Notes: a model not told the origin generated them from the sequence alone. A DNA stretch of 64,000 nucleotides from Streptomyces albiflavescens (GCF_014645835.1 NZ_BMMM01000001.1:248001-312000), one strand, 5' to 3'; shown: positions 9,766 to 18,462, counted from the stretch's first letter. Numbers and translations: made by a program.

Positions 9766-10493
9766 GCCTCGGGTCCGCCTTCCGTGGGGGTGTCCGTGTG
9801 CGCGGGGCGCACGATGTCGGTGAGGGTGGTCTCCACGCGGTCGAGGTGATGGGACATCGCCTCCACCGCGTCGTGTTCACTGCCGTCGATCAGCGCCTCG
9901 ACGATCGCCCGGTGCTCGCGGTTGGACTGCTCGCGGCGGCCGCCGAGTTCGTTCAGGAACGCCGACTGGCGCGCCAGCGCGTCCCGGATCTCCTCGATGA
10001 CCCGGCGGAAGACCGGGTTCTGGGACGCCTCGGCCACGGCGATGTGGAAGATCGTGTCCATCGCGACCCACGCCGTGGTGTCGGTCTCCCGCTCCATCCG
10101 CTCCAGCAGATGGGCCAGGTGGTCGAGGTTCTCCGGGCTGCGGCGCACCGCCGCGTACCCGGCGACGGGGATCTCGACGTGGCGGCGCACTTCGAGCAGG
10201 TCGCTCGCCGCGTAGTCGCCGAAGGTGGGGTCCTCGACCGTGTTGGCGAGCACGAAGGTGCCCTTGCCGGTACGGGACACGGTCAGGCCCATGACCTGCA
10301 GGGCCCGCAGCGCCTCGCGGAGCACGGGGCGGCTGACTTCGAGTCGGCGGCAGAGCTCCGCCTCGGAGGGGAGTTTGTCGCCGATGGCGTACTCGCCGCG
10401 CTCGATGGCGCCGCGGAGGTGGGTGAGTACCGCTTCCATGGCGCTGACGCGCCGCGGTACCGATCCACCTGTCTGGCTGTCTGACAGGTTCAC
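9762..10493 (-). CDS. GntR/FadR-family transcriptional regulator of the asparagine operon
   Basis: Has an N-terminal winged helix (about residues 20-85: [30 protein letters not shown], then GKGTFVL) and an all-helical FCD ligand domain with the metal-ligand pattern of the FadR subfamily (D-x3-H near [12 protein letters not shown], and two later His in [11 protein letters not shown] and AMSHHLDRV). The start is set at GTG 10493 because GGAGG lies 9 bases upstream; the frame is open to a TTG further up. Being first in the operon with a 4-base overlap onto the permease, it probably controls its own operon, with an amino or organic acid as effector (inference). Confidence 0.9.
   Translation of the reverse strand: MNLSDSQTGGSVPRRVSAMEAVLTHLRGAIERGEYAIGDKLPSEAELCRRLEVSRPVLREALRALQVMGLTVSRTGKGTFVLANTVEDPTFGDYAASDLLEVRRHVEIPVAGYAAVRRSPENLDHLAHLLERMERETDTTAWVAMDTIFHIAVAEASQNPVFRRVIEEIRDALARQSAFLNELGGRREQSNREHRAIVEALIDGSEHDAVEAMSHHLDRVETTLTDIVRPAHTDTPTEGGPEA
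10467..10489. promoter_or_regulatory. Inverted repeat at the start of the GntR gene, candidate autoregulatory operator
   Basis: Two 7-base arms, ACCTGTC and GACAGGT, are separated by 9 bases. The repeat lies within the first codons of the GntR/FadR gene, just after its ribosome site. Its position suggests an operator, but the arms do not match the classical FadR TGGT/ACCA core, so this is a suggestion only. Confidence 0.35.
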
Positions 10494-10549
10494 GGAGGTG
10501 ATCCTCCGGGTGACAAGCGAGGCTGTCAAGGGCGGCGAAAAGAAAAATT

Positions 10550-10589
10550 CAGGGGGCGTGAAGCCTGAAAACCGGCTTTACGCCCCCTG
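10550..10589 (-). terminator. Rho-independent terminator of uppP
   Basis: A 16-base-pair stem with a single G.T-type mismatch (arms 10550-10565 and 10574-10589, 8-base loop) is followed on the minus strand by a T-rich tract (AATTTTTCTTTT). It lies 66 bases after the uppP stop and separates that gene from the asparagine operon. It is the only terminator in the window with a clear U-tract. Confidence 0.9.
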
Positions 10590-10654
10590 TGATCAGCGGT
10601 TTCTGTGCACGACCGACCGCTTCAGCCGCCGTTCTTTGCGATCAGTCGGCCGCC

Positions 10655-11491
10655 TCAGCTGTCGAGGACCCCGGTGGTCAACAGCCCGAACAGGGCCACG
10701 CCGATGACGATCCGGTAGATCACGAACGCGTTGAAGGAGTGCTTGGCGACGAACTTCAGCAGCCAGGCGATCGAGCCGTACGCGACCACGAAGGAGACGA
10801 GGGTGCCGACGGCCAGCGGGGCGGCACCGACGCCCGTACCCAGGGCATCCTTCAGCTCGTACAGACCGGCGCCGGTCAGCGCGGGGATGCCGAGGAAGAA
10901 GGACAGCCGGGTGGCGGCGACCCGGTCCAGGTCGAGGATGAGCGCCGTCGACATGGTGGCACCGGAGCGCGAGAAGCCCGGGAAGAGCAGCGCGAGGATC
11001 TGCGAGCTGCCGACCAGCATCGCGTCCTTGAACGAGGTGTCGTCCTCACCGCGCTTGTGCCGGCCCATCTGGTCCGCCGCCCACATCACACCGCTGCCGA
11101 CGATCAGCGAGCCCGCCACCACCCACAGCGAGGCGAGCGGGCCCTCGATGAGTTTCTTCGCCGCCAGGCCCACGATCACGATCGGGATGGTCGCGTAGAT
11201 CACCCACCAGGCGAACTTGTAGTCGTGATGGTGCCGCTCCTCACGGTTGCGCAGCCCGCGCCCCCAGGCGGAGACGATCCGCACGATGTCCTTGAAGAAG
11301 TACACGAGCACGGCGGCGATCGCGCCGACCTGGATGACCGCGGAGAAGCCGACGACGGCATTGTCGTCGACGGGGATGCCCATCAGCCCTTCGGTGATCT
11401 TGAGATGGCCGGTGGAGGAGACGGGGAGGAATTCGGTCACCCCCTCGACGGCTCCGAGGACGACGGCCTGACCGACGTTGATGACGCTCAT
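10655..11491 (-). CDS. uppP: Undecaprenyl-diphosphatase
   Basis: Membrane phosphatase that regenerates undecaprenyl phosphate, the lipid carrier for cell wall synthesis. The 278-residue protein contains the family motif AVVLGAVEGVTEFLPVSSTGHL with the catalytic (E/Q)-x3-E pattern, and a second conserved PGFSRSGAT motif. About eight membrane segments. It is a single gene ended by its own strong terminator. Loss or gain of this family changes bacitracin tolerance in other bacteria. Confidence 0.95.
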   Translation of the reverse strand: MSVINVGQAVVLGAVEGVTEFLPVSSTGHLKITEGLMGIPVDDNAVVGFSAVIQVGAIAAVLVYFFKDIVRIVSAWGRGLRNREERHHHDYKFAWWVIYATIPIVIVGLAAKKLIEGPLASLWVVAGSLIVGSGVMWAADQMGRHKRGEDDTSFKDAMLVGSSQILALLFPGFSRSGATMSTALILDLDRVAATRLSFFLGIPALTGAGLYELKDALGTGVGAAPLAVGTLVSFVVAYGSIAWLLKFVAKHSFNAFVIYRIVIGVALFGLLTTGVLDS

Positions 11492-11575
11492 GGGATCCAG
11501 TTCTGAGGAGTTGGTCGACAGTGCTGTAGACGGTGCTGGGGGACAGTCTTACCTATGCGCGCGGATGCCCGGCAG

Positions 11576-11950
11576 CTAGGTCCACAAAGCTTGTGCAAAC
11601 GAGACCCCGGCGAACGCCGCGCCCAGGCCGGCCGTCACGCTGAGGATCACGTTGGTGACGGCGTAGAACGCCGCTCCGGCCTCGGTCAGCCGCAGCGTCT
11701 CGTAGGAGAACGTCGAGTACGTGGTCAGCGCCCCGCACAGGCCCGTGCCGATCAGCAGCTGCAGGTGCGGGGAGGCGTGGCCCGCCGAGGCCGCGCCGGT
11801 GAGGAGCCCCAGGACCAGACAGCCTGTCACATTGACGACGAGGGTTCCCCACGGGAAGACCGTGTCGTGTTTCATCTGTACCGTCCGGTCGGTCAGATAG
11901 CGCAGGGGTGCGCCGACCGCGGCACCGATGATCACCAGCAGCCAGTTCAC
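11576..11950 (-). CDS. crcB: Fluoride exporter CrcB/FluC (second subunit of operon)
   Basis: A 124-residue, four-segment membrane protein of the Fluc fluoride channel family, with [14 protein letters not shown], the conserved [14 protein letters not shown] (channel Asn) and [15 protein letters not shown] (the Phe-box region). Fluc channels are antiparallel dimers, and genomes often carry two adjacent copies that can heterodimerise. It is the last gene of a crcB-DUF190-crcB unit and overlaps the DUF190 gene by 4 bases. Confidence 0.92.
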   Translation of the reverse strand: MNWLLVIIGAAVGAPLRYLTDRTVQMKHDTVFPWGTLVVNVTGCLVLGLLTGAASAGHASPHLQLLIGTGLCGALTTYSTFSYETLRLTEAGAAFYAVTNVILSVTAGLGAAFAGVSFAQALWT

Positions 11951-12369
11951 AACGACTTCTCACCTTTCCCGGCCGCGTCGCCTGTCCCCTCCGCGGCGTC
12001 GGAGGTGTCGCGGCGGGTTTCCTCGGGCGTGCCACCCCGTCCGGCGTACCGGATGACCTCGCAGTCGTCGAGGATCACCAGCCCCTCGGTGACGAGTTCG
12101 TCGAGCTTCGGCAGGAAGGCCCGTACGCGCTCCTCGCTGTCCACGATCACGATGGCCACCGGCAGGTCCTCGCTCAGCGAGAGCAGCCGCGAGGTGTGGA
12201 TCAGGGAGGAGGCGCCGAAGCCCTCGATGCCCCGGAAGACACTGGCGCCCGCGAGGCCGGCCGCGTGGGCGCGGTGCACGATCTCCGTGTAGAGCGGCTT
12301 GCGGTGCCAGGTGTCGTTCTCGCCGATGAAGATCGTCACCCGCAGGGCGCTGCCCGTCAGCCTCGTCAT
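11947..12369 (-). CDS. DUF190 family protein, PII-like fold
   Basis: A 140-residue soluble protein beginning [19 protein letters not shown] and containing the family segments [26 protein letters not shown] and [17 protein letters not shown]190 proteins resemble PII signalling trimers in fold and are regularly found beside crcB, which suggests a role in fluoride or ion homeostasis; their ligand is not settled. The C-terminal 25 residues are charged and low-complexity. ATG 12369 has GGAGG 5 bases upstream and overlaps the first crcB stop by 4 bases. Confidence 0.88.
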   Translation of the reverse strand: MTRLTGSALRVTIFIGENDTWHRKPLYTEIVHRAHAAGLAGASVFRGIEGFGASSLIHTSRLLSLSEDLPVAIVIVDSEERVRAFLPKLDELVTEGLVILDDCEVIRYAGRGGTPEETRRDTSDAAEGTGDAAGKGEKSL

Positions 12370-12851
12370 CGCTGCCTCCATGCCAGGACACGGCGTACCA
12401 CCGTCACCGCGAGCCACACCGCCGCGAGCGCCGCGAAGACGGTCGCGGCCAGGTAGGCGAGCCCGGTCCCGGGGTGGCCCGCGTCAAGAAGTTTCTGGAT
12501 GTCGACGGCGTATGTCGAGAAGGTGGTGAAACCGCCGAGTACTCCGGTGCCGAAGAAGGGCCGGACCAGGCGGTGAGCCGCCCACACATCGGTGATGACG
12601 ACCATGAAGGCGCCGATCACGGCGCAGCCGACGACATTGACCCAGAAGGTGGTCCAGGGAAATCCCCCTGTCTGCACCGGCCACAGCAGCGCAGCACCGT
12701 AGCGGGCCGTGGCACCGACGGCGCCGCCGAGCGCGACCGCCGCGACGACGGGTCCCTGACCGTGCCAGGGGGACGCGGCCCTCCGCGTGGGCAGGCGGAC
12801 GGGGGCCGGGGTGTCGGGTTCGTCGACGCGCTCGGGGTGCGGGACTGTCAT
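12366..12851 (-). CDS. crcB: Fluoride exporter CrcB/FluC (first gene of operon)
   Basis: A 161-residue Fluc family protein with a hydrophilic N-terminal extension of about 40 residues before the first membrane segment. Motifs: [30 protein letters not shown] and [15 protein letters not shown]. It is paired with a second, shorter copy downstream through DUF190, which suggests a heterodimeric channel. The upstream 243 bases (12852-13094) were checked for a fluoride riboswitch; no convincing match was seen. Confidence 0.92.
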   Translation of the reverse strand: MTVPHPERVDEPDTPAPVRLPTRRAASPWHGQGPVVAAVALGGAVGATARYGAALLWPVQTGGFPWTTFWVNVVGCAVIGAFMVVITDVWAAHRLVRPFFGTGVLGGFTTFSTYAVDIQKLLDAGHPGTGLAYLAATVFAALAAVWLAVTVVRRVLAWRQR

Positions 12852-13094
12852 GTACGTACTTCTCCTACTCGCCGGGCCCCGGGCCCCGGGGCGCACGTCA
12901 TCGCAAGTAGGGACCGTTGGCGGCAGCCGTGCCGCGGTTCGGGTACGGCGGGCCCCACCGCCGCGCCGCGACACAAGATCGCGGCCGGTGAACAGGGTAA
13001 CGCCGGGGGTCCCGGCCGCGCACACTCGGCTCAGTCCGTGACCACCGGCCGGGCGCACCTGCTCCCTCCGCGACGACCGGCCGTACGCATCGGC

Positions 13095-14075
13095 TCAGTC
13101 CGTGGAAGCGGGCAGGTCGCACACGGCGATCCCCCGTTCCCAGATGCTCCCCAGGACCAGTCGGCCGTCGGCCTCACAGGCGCTGGTGACCATGCGGAAG
13201 CCTGCACGGCGGCGTTCGAGGCGATGGAGGACGCGGCCCTCGTCATCGACCGCGATGGCCCCCGCGGTGGCCGGGGGCCGAAACGGCGCGCGCACCGCGA
13301 GGCGGGCGGCGGTATGCCGCAGTGCGGGGCCTCGGCGGTGAAGGAGTTCCAGGGCGGCGACGCGAGGTCCGGCCAGCGCGACCCAGATCGGTCCGCCGGG
13401 GGCGCGCCAGAGGTTGTCGGGCTGACCGGGCAGATCGTCCAAGAAGGTCTCGCCGCGGCCCTGCTTCGGCCCGGCGAGCCAGTAGCGGGTGAGGCGCCGC
13501 TCGCCCGTCTCCGCGACGACCAGGAAGGACTCGTCCGCCGCGGGTGCGAGTCCGTTGGCGAACTGCAGCCCCTCCAGGAGCACTTCGGGTTCCTTCTCCC
13601 CCGGCGCTAGGCGCAGCAGACGGCCGGTTCCGGTGTGCTCGACGAGGTCGCCGATCCACTGCTCCAGGGGGTAACTCCGGCTGGAGACGGTGAAGTAGAG
13701 CGTTCCGTCCGTCAGCGCGACCACGTTGCTGCAAAAGCGCAGGGGTTCCCCGGCCACCGTGTCGGCGAGGACGCGCACGACACCGTCGTCGAGCCCGATC
13801 CGCAGCAGTCCGCGCCGGGCGTCGCAGACCAACAGGCCGTCGTCCGGCAGCAGTTCGAGACCCAGGGGCCTGCCGCCCGTCTCCGCGAGCACCCGGACAC
13901 GGGTGCGGTCCGGATCGCCGATTCCCTCCACGCGCACGATGCGGCCGTCCTCCAGGCCGGTCAGCACCCGGCCCCGGGAGTCGGCCACCACGTCCTCGGG
14001 GCCGCGGCCGTCGAGCGGGACGAAGCGCCGGGATACGAGCGCGGTGGGGCGGCCGGTGGCGCGCGAGTGAACCAT
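13095..14075 (-). CDS. SMP-30/gluconolactonase-like beta-propeller protein
   Basis: A 326-residue protein with repeated propeller-blade segments: GPEDVVADSRGRVLTGLEDGRIVRV, RPLGLELLPDDGLLVCDA, ANGLAPAADESFLVVAETGERRL and GQPDNLWRAPGGPIWVAL. This is the pattern of the strictosidine-synthase/SMP-30 lactonase families, cytoplasmic here because no signal is seen. The start ATG 14075 has AGGAGG upstream. It follows an ArsR-type regulator gene by 31 bases, so that regulator may control it. The substrate is unknown. Confidence 0.82.
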   Translation of the reverse strand: MVHSRATGRPTALVSRRFVPLDGRGPEDVVADSRGRVLTGLEDGRIVRVEGIGDPDRTRVRVLAETGGRPLGLELLPDDGLLVCDARRGLLRIGLDDGVVRVLADTVAGEPLRFCSNVVALTDGTLYFTVSSRSYPLEQWIGDLVEHTGTGRLLRLAPGEKEPEVLLEGLQFANGLAPAADESFLVVAETGERRLTRYWLAGPKQGRGETFLDDLPGQPDNLWRAPGGPIWVALAGPRVAALELLHRRGPALRHTAARLAVRAPFRPPATAGAIAVDDEGRVLHRLERRRAGFRMVTSACEADGRLVLGSIWERGIAVCDLPASTD

Positions 14076-14106
14076 GGGTGCCTCCTGCGGCCGGTGGGCC
14101 ACGCCG

Positions 14107-14394
14107 CTACCAGCCCTTCTCGAAGAAGTGCGCGACCTCGGCGATCCGCCATTCGTCGCGGCGGTAGAAGGTCCGCCGTCTGACCTTCTTGGCCCGCAGC
14201 AGACCGACCCCGGTGAGCAGGTCGAGATGCGTGCGCGCCACGGCGCGGCTCACACCGAGCTTGGCGGCAAGGGCTTCCGGGCTGACGCCGTCCTCGACGA
14301 GGTCGCCGTAGCGCTGCGGTGGGAAGTGCGCGACGGGGTCCCGCAGCCACTCCAGTATGTCCAGCCGTTGCCCACTGACGGGAACCTTCAGCAT
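14107..14394 (-). CDS. ArsR-family winged-helix regulator
   Basis: A 95-residue protein whose whole length is one winged-helix domain (ILEWLRDPVAHF, then PEALAAKLGVSRAVARTHLDLLTGVGLLRAKKVRRRTFYRRDE). No metal-binding cysteines are present, so it is not a classical metal sensor. It stands directly upstream of, and co-directional with, the SMP-30-like gene and probably regulates it. The 168 bases between this gene and the galactanase stop hold only the hairpin at 14525. Confidence 0.85.
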   Translation of the reverse strand: MLKVPVSGQRLDILEWLRDPVAHFPPQRYGDLVEDGVSPEALAAKLGVSRAVARTHLDLLTGVGLLRAKKVRRRTFYRRDEWRIAEVAHFFEKGW

Positions 14395-14524
14395 CTCGTC
14401 CCCCTACGAACCGGTGGTCTCCCGCTACTGTCCCGCAGCCCGGGGCGGCACGCACGGGCTTCCGCGACCCTGGCCGGGGCCGAACGGGTAGAGCTCACCG
14501 GGCCGAACGGCCCCGGGCGCCGTC

Positions 14525-14555
14525 AGGGCCCGGCCGCCGGGGGCGGCCGGGCCCT
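14525..14555 (-). terminator. Hairpin terminator behind the GH53 gene
   Basis: A perfect 14-base-pair GC stem with a 3-base loop (arms 14525-14538 and 14542-14555) begins 8 bases after the galactanase stop. No U-tract follows, as is common in Streptomyces. Its survival shows that the 3' end of the galactanase gene is intact although its 5' end is gone. Confidence 0.7.
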
Positions 14556-14562
14556 CAGGGGC

Positions 14563-15660
14563 TCAGCGGTGACTGAACACCGACATGGCCGGAAGCGCCT
14601 TGTCGTCGAAGCCGAACAGGGCCTGGTTCTCCCAGCCGTTGCCCGACGTGGCATCGGTCGGATCCCAGCCGTTGCCGGTGACCGCCGTCCAGGTGGCCTC
14701 CCAGTAGAAGACACCGAGACCCCGGCCGTTCGGGACGGCCTCCACGATGTTCATCACGTCGCGCAGCCAGGCGGTCTGCCCGGCCGTCGAGGCCGGGTAG
14801 CCGGAGACCAGCTCACCGGTCGTGTCGATCTGGTTGACGAGCGAGTCGTCGCTGTCCAGACGGAAGGGGTAGGCCGTCTCGGCGACGAAGACCGGCTTGC
14901 TGTAGCGGGCCGCCGCGTCGTCCAGGGTGGTCTGGAAGTCGTAGAGCGAGCCGTGCCAGTAGCCGTAGTACGACAGGCCGATGGCGTCGAAGTTCACACC
15001 GTTGGCGACCGCGTTGTCGAACCACCAGCGGGTGCCCGTCAGGTCGCCGCCCTTGGCGAGGTGCAGCGCCACGACGGTGGACGAGGAGACCGCCTTGGCC
15101 GCGCTGTAGCCGGAGTTGAGCAGTCCGGCGAGCTGCGCCCAGTTGTCCGTGGAACCCTCGGACCACAGCATGCCGCCGTTGATCTCGTTGCCGATCTGCA
15201 CCATGTCGGCCGTGGTGCCCTGCGCCTTCAGCGCGTTCAGCACGTCGTAGGTGTGGTTGTAGACGTCCGTCTTCAACTGGCTGTACGAGTGCCCCGCCCA
15301 GGCGGCCGGCTTGGTCTGGGCGCCGGGGTCGGCCCAGGTGTCCGAGTAATGGAAGTCGACCAGGAGCTTCATGCCCTGGGCCTTGATGCGCTGGGCCATC
15401 GCCAGGACGCGCGTCTTGTTGTTGTAGCCGTCGGCCGGGTTCACCCAGACCTTGAGGCGGGCGTAGTTCATGCCGGAGGACTTGAGGATGGCCAGCGCGT
15501 CACCGGTGGTCCCGGAGCTGGTCCTGTAGACCCCGCCGAGGGCCTCGCTCTTGGCGAGGGAGGAGATGTCGGAGCCCTTGACGGACAGCCCGGTGGTGCC
15601 CGAGGTGAACGTCAGGTCGTCGACGTTGATCCAGTTTCCGGCGTTGGCATCGGAGTACAT
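14563..15660 (-). pseudogene. GH53 endo-beta-1,4-galactanase, 5' truncated
   Basis: The catalytic domain is complete: KGSDISSLAKSEALGGVY at its start, acid/base Glu in VQIGNEINGGMLW and nucleophile Glu in KPVFVAETAYPF. Secreted family members carry a signal peptide, often with a carbohydrate-binding domain ahead. Here the reading begins in the last strand of such a domain (MYSDANAGNWINVDDLTF). Upstream, the sequence switches to the 3' end of a LacI-type gene on the opposite strand. No signal peptide, ribosome site or promoter is left, so the enzyme cannot be exported in the normal way. I read it as the remains of a galactan-degradation gene cut by a deletion near 15660. Confidence 0.8.
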
Positions 15661-15774
15661 GCTCGCACCATCTCGGCGCTGATGCGGTCCCAGGTGCTGC
15701 TCGCCCAGATAGGGGGCGAGGATCCGGCGGCGGTGATCCTGCCGACGGAGCTGGTGCGGCGCGAGTCCACGTGA
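15661..15774 (+). pseudogene. LacI-family regulator, C-terminal remnant
   Basis: About 36 codons end at TGA 15772-15774 and read RTISALMRSQVLLAQIGGE followed by DPAAVILPTELVRREST. This is the usual last helix and strand of LacI/PurR-family effector domains (LLAxIxGE then VILPTELVRR). No start codon or DNA-binding domain exists upstream; the frame runs straight into the antisense of the truncated galactanase. The neighbouring galactanase suggests it was the repressor of a galactan-use operon whose middle has been deleted. Confidence 0.72.
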
Positions 15775-15879
15775 CAGCCCGCGGCTGAACCGGGACCGGG
15801 AGCAGCCGCGGGGTCCTGGGAGTACGGGGACCCCCGGATCCCGCGGGCCGTCGCGGCCCGGGGCCTCTAGCCTTCTGCC

Positions 15880-16506
15880 ATGGATCACGGCCAAGAGGAC
15901 GAGCCGCTGTACGCCTGGCGCGACCTTCTCCAACGCTGGAGTGACGAGTGGCTCGATCCGATCCTGCATGAGCAGGAGAGGCCCGAGCCGTTTCCCCAGG
16001 AGGTACGCGCCGCTCGCTGGCTGGGCACCTCCGGAGCAAGCCCCGATGAGGTCGAAGCCCTGGAGGAGCGGCTGGGCGCCGCGCTTCCGCCGAGCTACCG
16101 GCAGTTTCTGCTGACCAGTGACGGCTGGCTGAACACGACCACCTCCATAGACCGGCTCCTGCCTGCTCACGAGGTGGGCTGGGCCCGCGACGTGGACCCC
16201 GAGACGGTCGCCGCCTGGACCGATGGATACGGTCGCGACGTCCCGCGCGTCCCCGACGAGGAGTACTTCGTCTACGGCGATGAACAGGACACGGTCACGC
16301 TACGGCCCGAGTACCTGCCGCAGACGCTCGTCATCAGCCGGGCCCCGGACGCCACCGACGTCTACCTCCTCAACCCCTGCGTGATCACCTCCGACGGGGA
16401 GTGGGAAGCCTGGTACCTGGCTCACTGGCTTCCTGGTGCCGTCCGCCACCGCTCCTTCTGGGACTTGATGAACGCTGAGTACAGGACCTTCCGCGACGAG
16501 GAGTGA
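15880..16506 (+). CDS. SMI1/KNR4 (SUKH) family protein
   Basis: A 208-residue soluble protein with the SUKH core: ASPDEVEALEERLGAALPPSYRQFLLTSDGW, then LLPAHEVGW and a late acidic segment. SUKH proteins are widespread as immunity proteins against polymorphic toxins, but many stand-alone Streptomyces members have no known toxin. No toxin-like gene is adjacent here, so the role is open. The preceding 105 bases hold nothing recognisable beyond a possible promoter. Confidence 0.82.
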   Translation: MDHGQEDEPLYAWRDLLQRWSDEWLDPILHEQERPEPFPQEVRAARWLGTSGASPDEVEALEERLGAALPPSYRQFLLTSDGWLNTTTSIDRLLPAHEVGWARDVDPETVAAWTDGYGRDVPRVPDEEYFVYGDEQDTVTLRPEYLPQTLVISRAPDATDVYLLNPCVITSDGEWEAWYLAHWLPGAVRHRSFWDLMNAEYRTFRDEE

Positions 16507-16648
16507 CCGTACTGGCGTCGGCACGACCGGTCAGGATTCGAGAAGCCGTCCAGTGCTCCCCCGCCATAGCGTGAGAACGCGCCGACGGGAACGACCTCGG
16601 CGCGAACAGCGATGCGCACGGGATGACCCGAACCACGAAGGAGTCGCC

Positions 16649-17002
16649 ATGACCGCCGGACTCAAGACCATCATCTACCCCGTCAAGGACCTGACACAGA
16701 CGAAGGCACTGTTCAGCGCACTGCTGGGCGTGGAGCCCTACGCGGACGAGCCGTACTACGTCGGGTTCAAGGACGCGGGCCAGGATGTCGGGCTGGACCC
16801 CAACGGTCACGCCAAGGGGATGACCGGGCCCGTCCCCTACTGGCACGTCTCCGACATCAGGGGGACCCTGTCGGCCCTGCTCGACGCCGGGGCCGAGCTG
16901 CTGATGGACGTCCAGGACGTGGGCGGCGGCAAGCTCATCGCCTCGGTCAAGGACGCGGACGGCAATCTGATCGGGCTCACCCAGGATCCCTCCGCCGAGT
17001 AG
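16649..17002 (+). CDS. VOC superfamily (glyoxalase-like) protein
   Basis: A 117-residue, single VOC module pair: MTAGLKTIIYPVKDLTQTKALFSALLG at the start, then PVPYWHVSDIRGTLSALLDAGAELLMDVQDVGGGKLIASVKDADGNLIGL. Members bind a divalent metal and act as dioxygenases, lyases or binding proteins; the substrate cannot be told here. ATG 16649 has AAGGAG upstream. A MarR regulator follows after 83 bases in the same direction. Confidence 0.85.
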   Translation: MTAGLKTIIYPVKDLTQTKALFSALLGVEPYADEPYYVGFKDAGQDVGLDPNGHAKGMTGPVPYWHVSDIRGTLSALLDAGAELLMDVQDVGGGKLIASVKDADGNLIGLTQDPSAE

Positions 17003-17085
17003 GGCGGCCGGGGCAGCAGCCCGCTGAATGCATCTGCACTAGTTGCATGCTCAATGACTGGCCGGATCTCTGTTATCGTTCAGTT

Positions 17086-17484
17086 ATGGCAGCGAAGACG
17101 CCCGGATCCCTCCTCGAAGACCAGTGGCGGGACATCCTCTCGGTGCACGCGCGCACGATGTGCGAGATCGACCGCGCGCTGCATCCGCACGGCCTCGGAG
17201 CCAGTGACTTCGAGGTCCTGGACATCCTCGCCTCGGCCTCGGCCACGGCCGCGGAAGCGGGCGAGCAGTGCCGGGTGCAGAACATCGCCGGTCAGGTCCA
17301 CCTCAGCCAGAGCGCCCTGTCCCGCCTCATCGGCCGGCTGGAGAAGGACGGCCTGGTGGAGCGCACCGTCTGCCAGGAAGACCGCCGCGGAGTATGGGTC
17401 GCGCTCACCGAGAAGGGCCGCGACCTGCACTCCGAGGTACTCCCCCTGCAACGCGCCGTCCTGGCCAGGATATTGAAGGGCTAG
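17086..17484 (+). CDS. MarR-family transcriptional regulator
   Basis: A 132-residue regulator with the MarR winged helix (NIAGQVHLSQSALSRLIGRLEKDGLVERTVCQEDRRGVWVALTEKG). ATG 17086 is chosen because TATCGT, a plausible -10 element, ends 6 bases before it and no ribosome site is visible, so the transcript may be leaderless. An in-frame ATG at 17047 is the alternative. A near-palindrome, TGCA-N5-TGCA, around 17037-17049 could be its own operator. It ends 9 bases from the convergent pqqB-like gene. Confidence 0.87.
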   Translation: MAAKTPGSLLEDQWRDILSVHARTMCEIDRALHPHGLGASDFEVLDILASASATAAEAGEQCRVQNIAGQVHLSQSALSRLIGRLEKDGLVERTVCQEDRRGVWVALTEKGRDLHSEVLPLQRAVLARILKG

Positions 17485-17493
17485 GACGGCCGA

Positions 17494-18402
17494 CTAGACG
17501 ATGAACTCCGCGCCGTCCGGCAGGACTTCGACCCCGGTCCCGGTCACCCGCGCATGGGCGTCCGAGGCCTGATCGAGCAGCGGGTTCGTGTTGTTGAGGT
17601 GGGTGTAGATCCGGCGCGGGCCGGGATGCCCGGCCAGGGCGGCCAGGCTGCCGTGGGCGCCCGAGACGGGCAGGTGCCCCATCGCGGCCTGTCCGTCGGA
17701 CGGCATCCCGGCCTGGCCGCCCGCGGCCCGCACCGCCGTGCCCATCTCGTCGGCCGCGTAGAAGGTGCCGTCGAGCAGCGCGCAGGTCGCCGTGGTGAGC
17801 AGTGCGTCCAGTTCGGGTGTCCAACTGCCCAGGCATGGCGCGTAGACGAGCGCTCCGCCGCTGGCCAGGTCCTCGATCCGGTACGCCGTCACCCAGCGGG
17901 CGTCCGCGGTGGGCCCGAAGACGTACTTCGGAGCCTTGGAGCCGACCGGGTGCGCGCTCACGACCAGACCGCCGGCCAGCACGAAGCCGCCCTCGGTCAG
18001 GCTGTCCGCCCACTCCCACGGGGCGTAGCGGTCGAGCATGGCGCGCAGCGGGGCAAGCGTGGCGAGGACGGGAGGCGCGGCATAGACCTTGAGTCCCGCG
18101 CCGCCCCGCAGAATCGTCAGCCCCATGACGTGGTCGGCCTCGGCGTCGGTCAGGAGCACGCCGCGTACCGGGGTGTCTCTGGGCCCCGGCCCGGGTGCGA
18201 GCGCGGGCGTGCCGGTGAGCTGCGTACGGATGTCGGGTGAAGCGTTGAGCAGCCACCAGTCGCGGGAGTTGCCGCTGACAGCGACGCACTCCTGTGTCCG
18301 CGTCGGCAGCTTGCCGTCGCGGGCGGCCGCGCACAGCGCGCAGGCGCAGTTCCACTGAGGGAAGCCGCCACCGGCGGCCGTGCCCAGCAGGACGACTTTC
18401 AA
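17494..18402 (-). CDS. pqqB: PqqB-like metallo-hydrolase
   Basis: A 302-residue protein starting MKVVLLGTAAGGGFPQWNC, with the PqqB hallmark Cys cluster (WNCACALC) and the metallo-beta-lactamase-like segments SGNSRDWWLLNASPDI, LTDAEADHVMGL and YTHLNNTNPLL. PqqB takes part in pyrroloquinoline quinone formation and has been proposed to hydroxylate the PqqA-derived Glu-Tyr intermediate. No pqqA, C, D or E is adjacent, so the gene is an orphan within this window. The remaining pqq genes may be elsewhere, or the protein may have another function. Confidence 0.85.
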   Translation of the reverse strand: MKVVLLGTAAGGGFPQWNCACALCAAARDGKLPTRTQECVAVSGNSRDWWLLNASPDIRTQLTGTPALAPGPGPRDTPVRGVLLTDAEADHVMGLTILRGGAGLKVYAAPPVLATLAPLRAMLDRYAPWEWADSLTEGGFVLAGGLVVSAHPVGSKAPKYVFGPTADARWVTAYRIEDLASGGALVYAPCLGSWTPELDALLTTATCALLDGTFYAADEMGTAVRAAGGQAGMPSDGQAAMGHLPVSGAHGSLAALAGHPGPRRIYTHLNNTNPLLDQASDAHARVTGTGVEVLPDGAEFIV

Positions 18403-18462
18403 CAGAACCCCACCCCTCCGTATCGGACCCTCCCGGGGATCTTCCCGCCAGGACGGGCCGAA

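Noticed and set aside
12852..13094. Fluoride riboswitch upstream of the first crcB
   Set aside because: Looked for the conserved pseudoknot-type crcB motif; no convincing match by eye.
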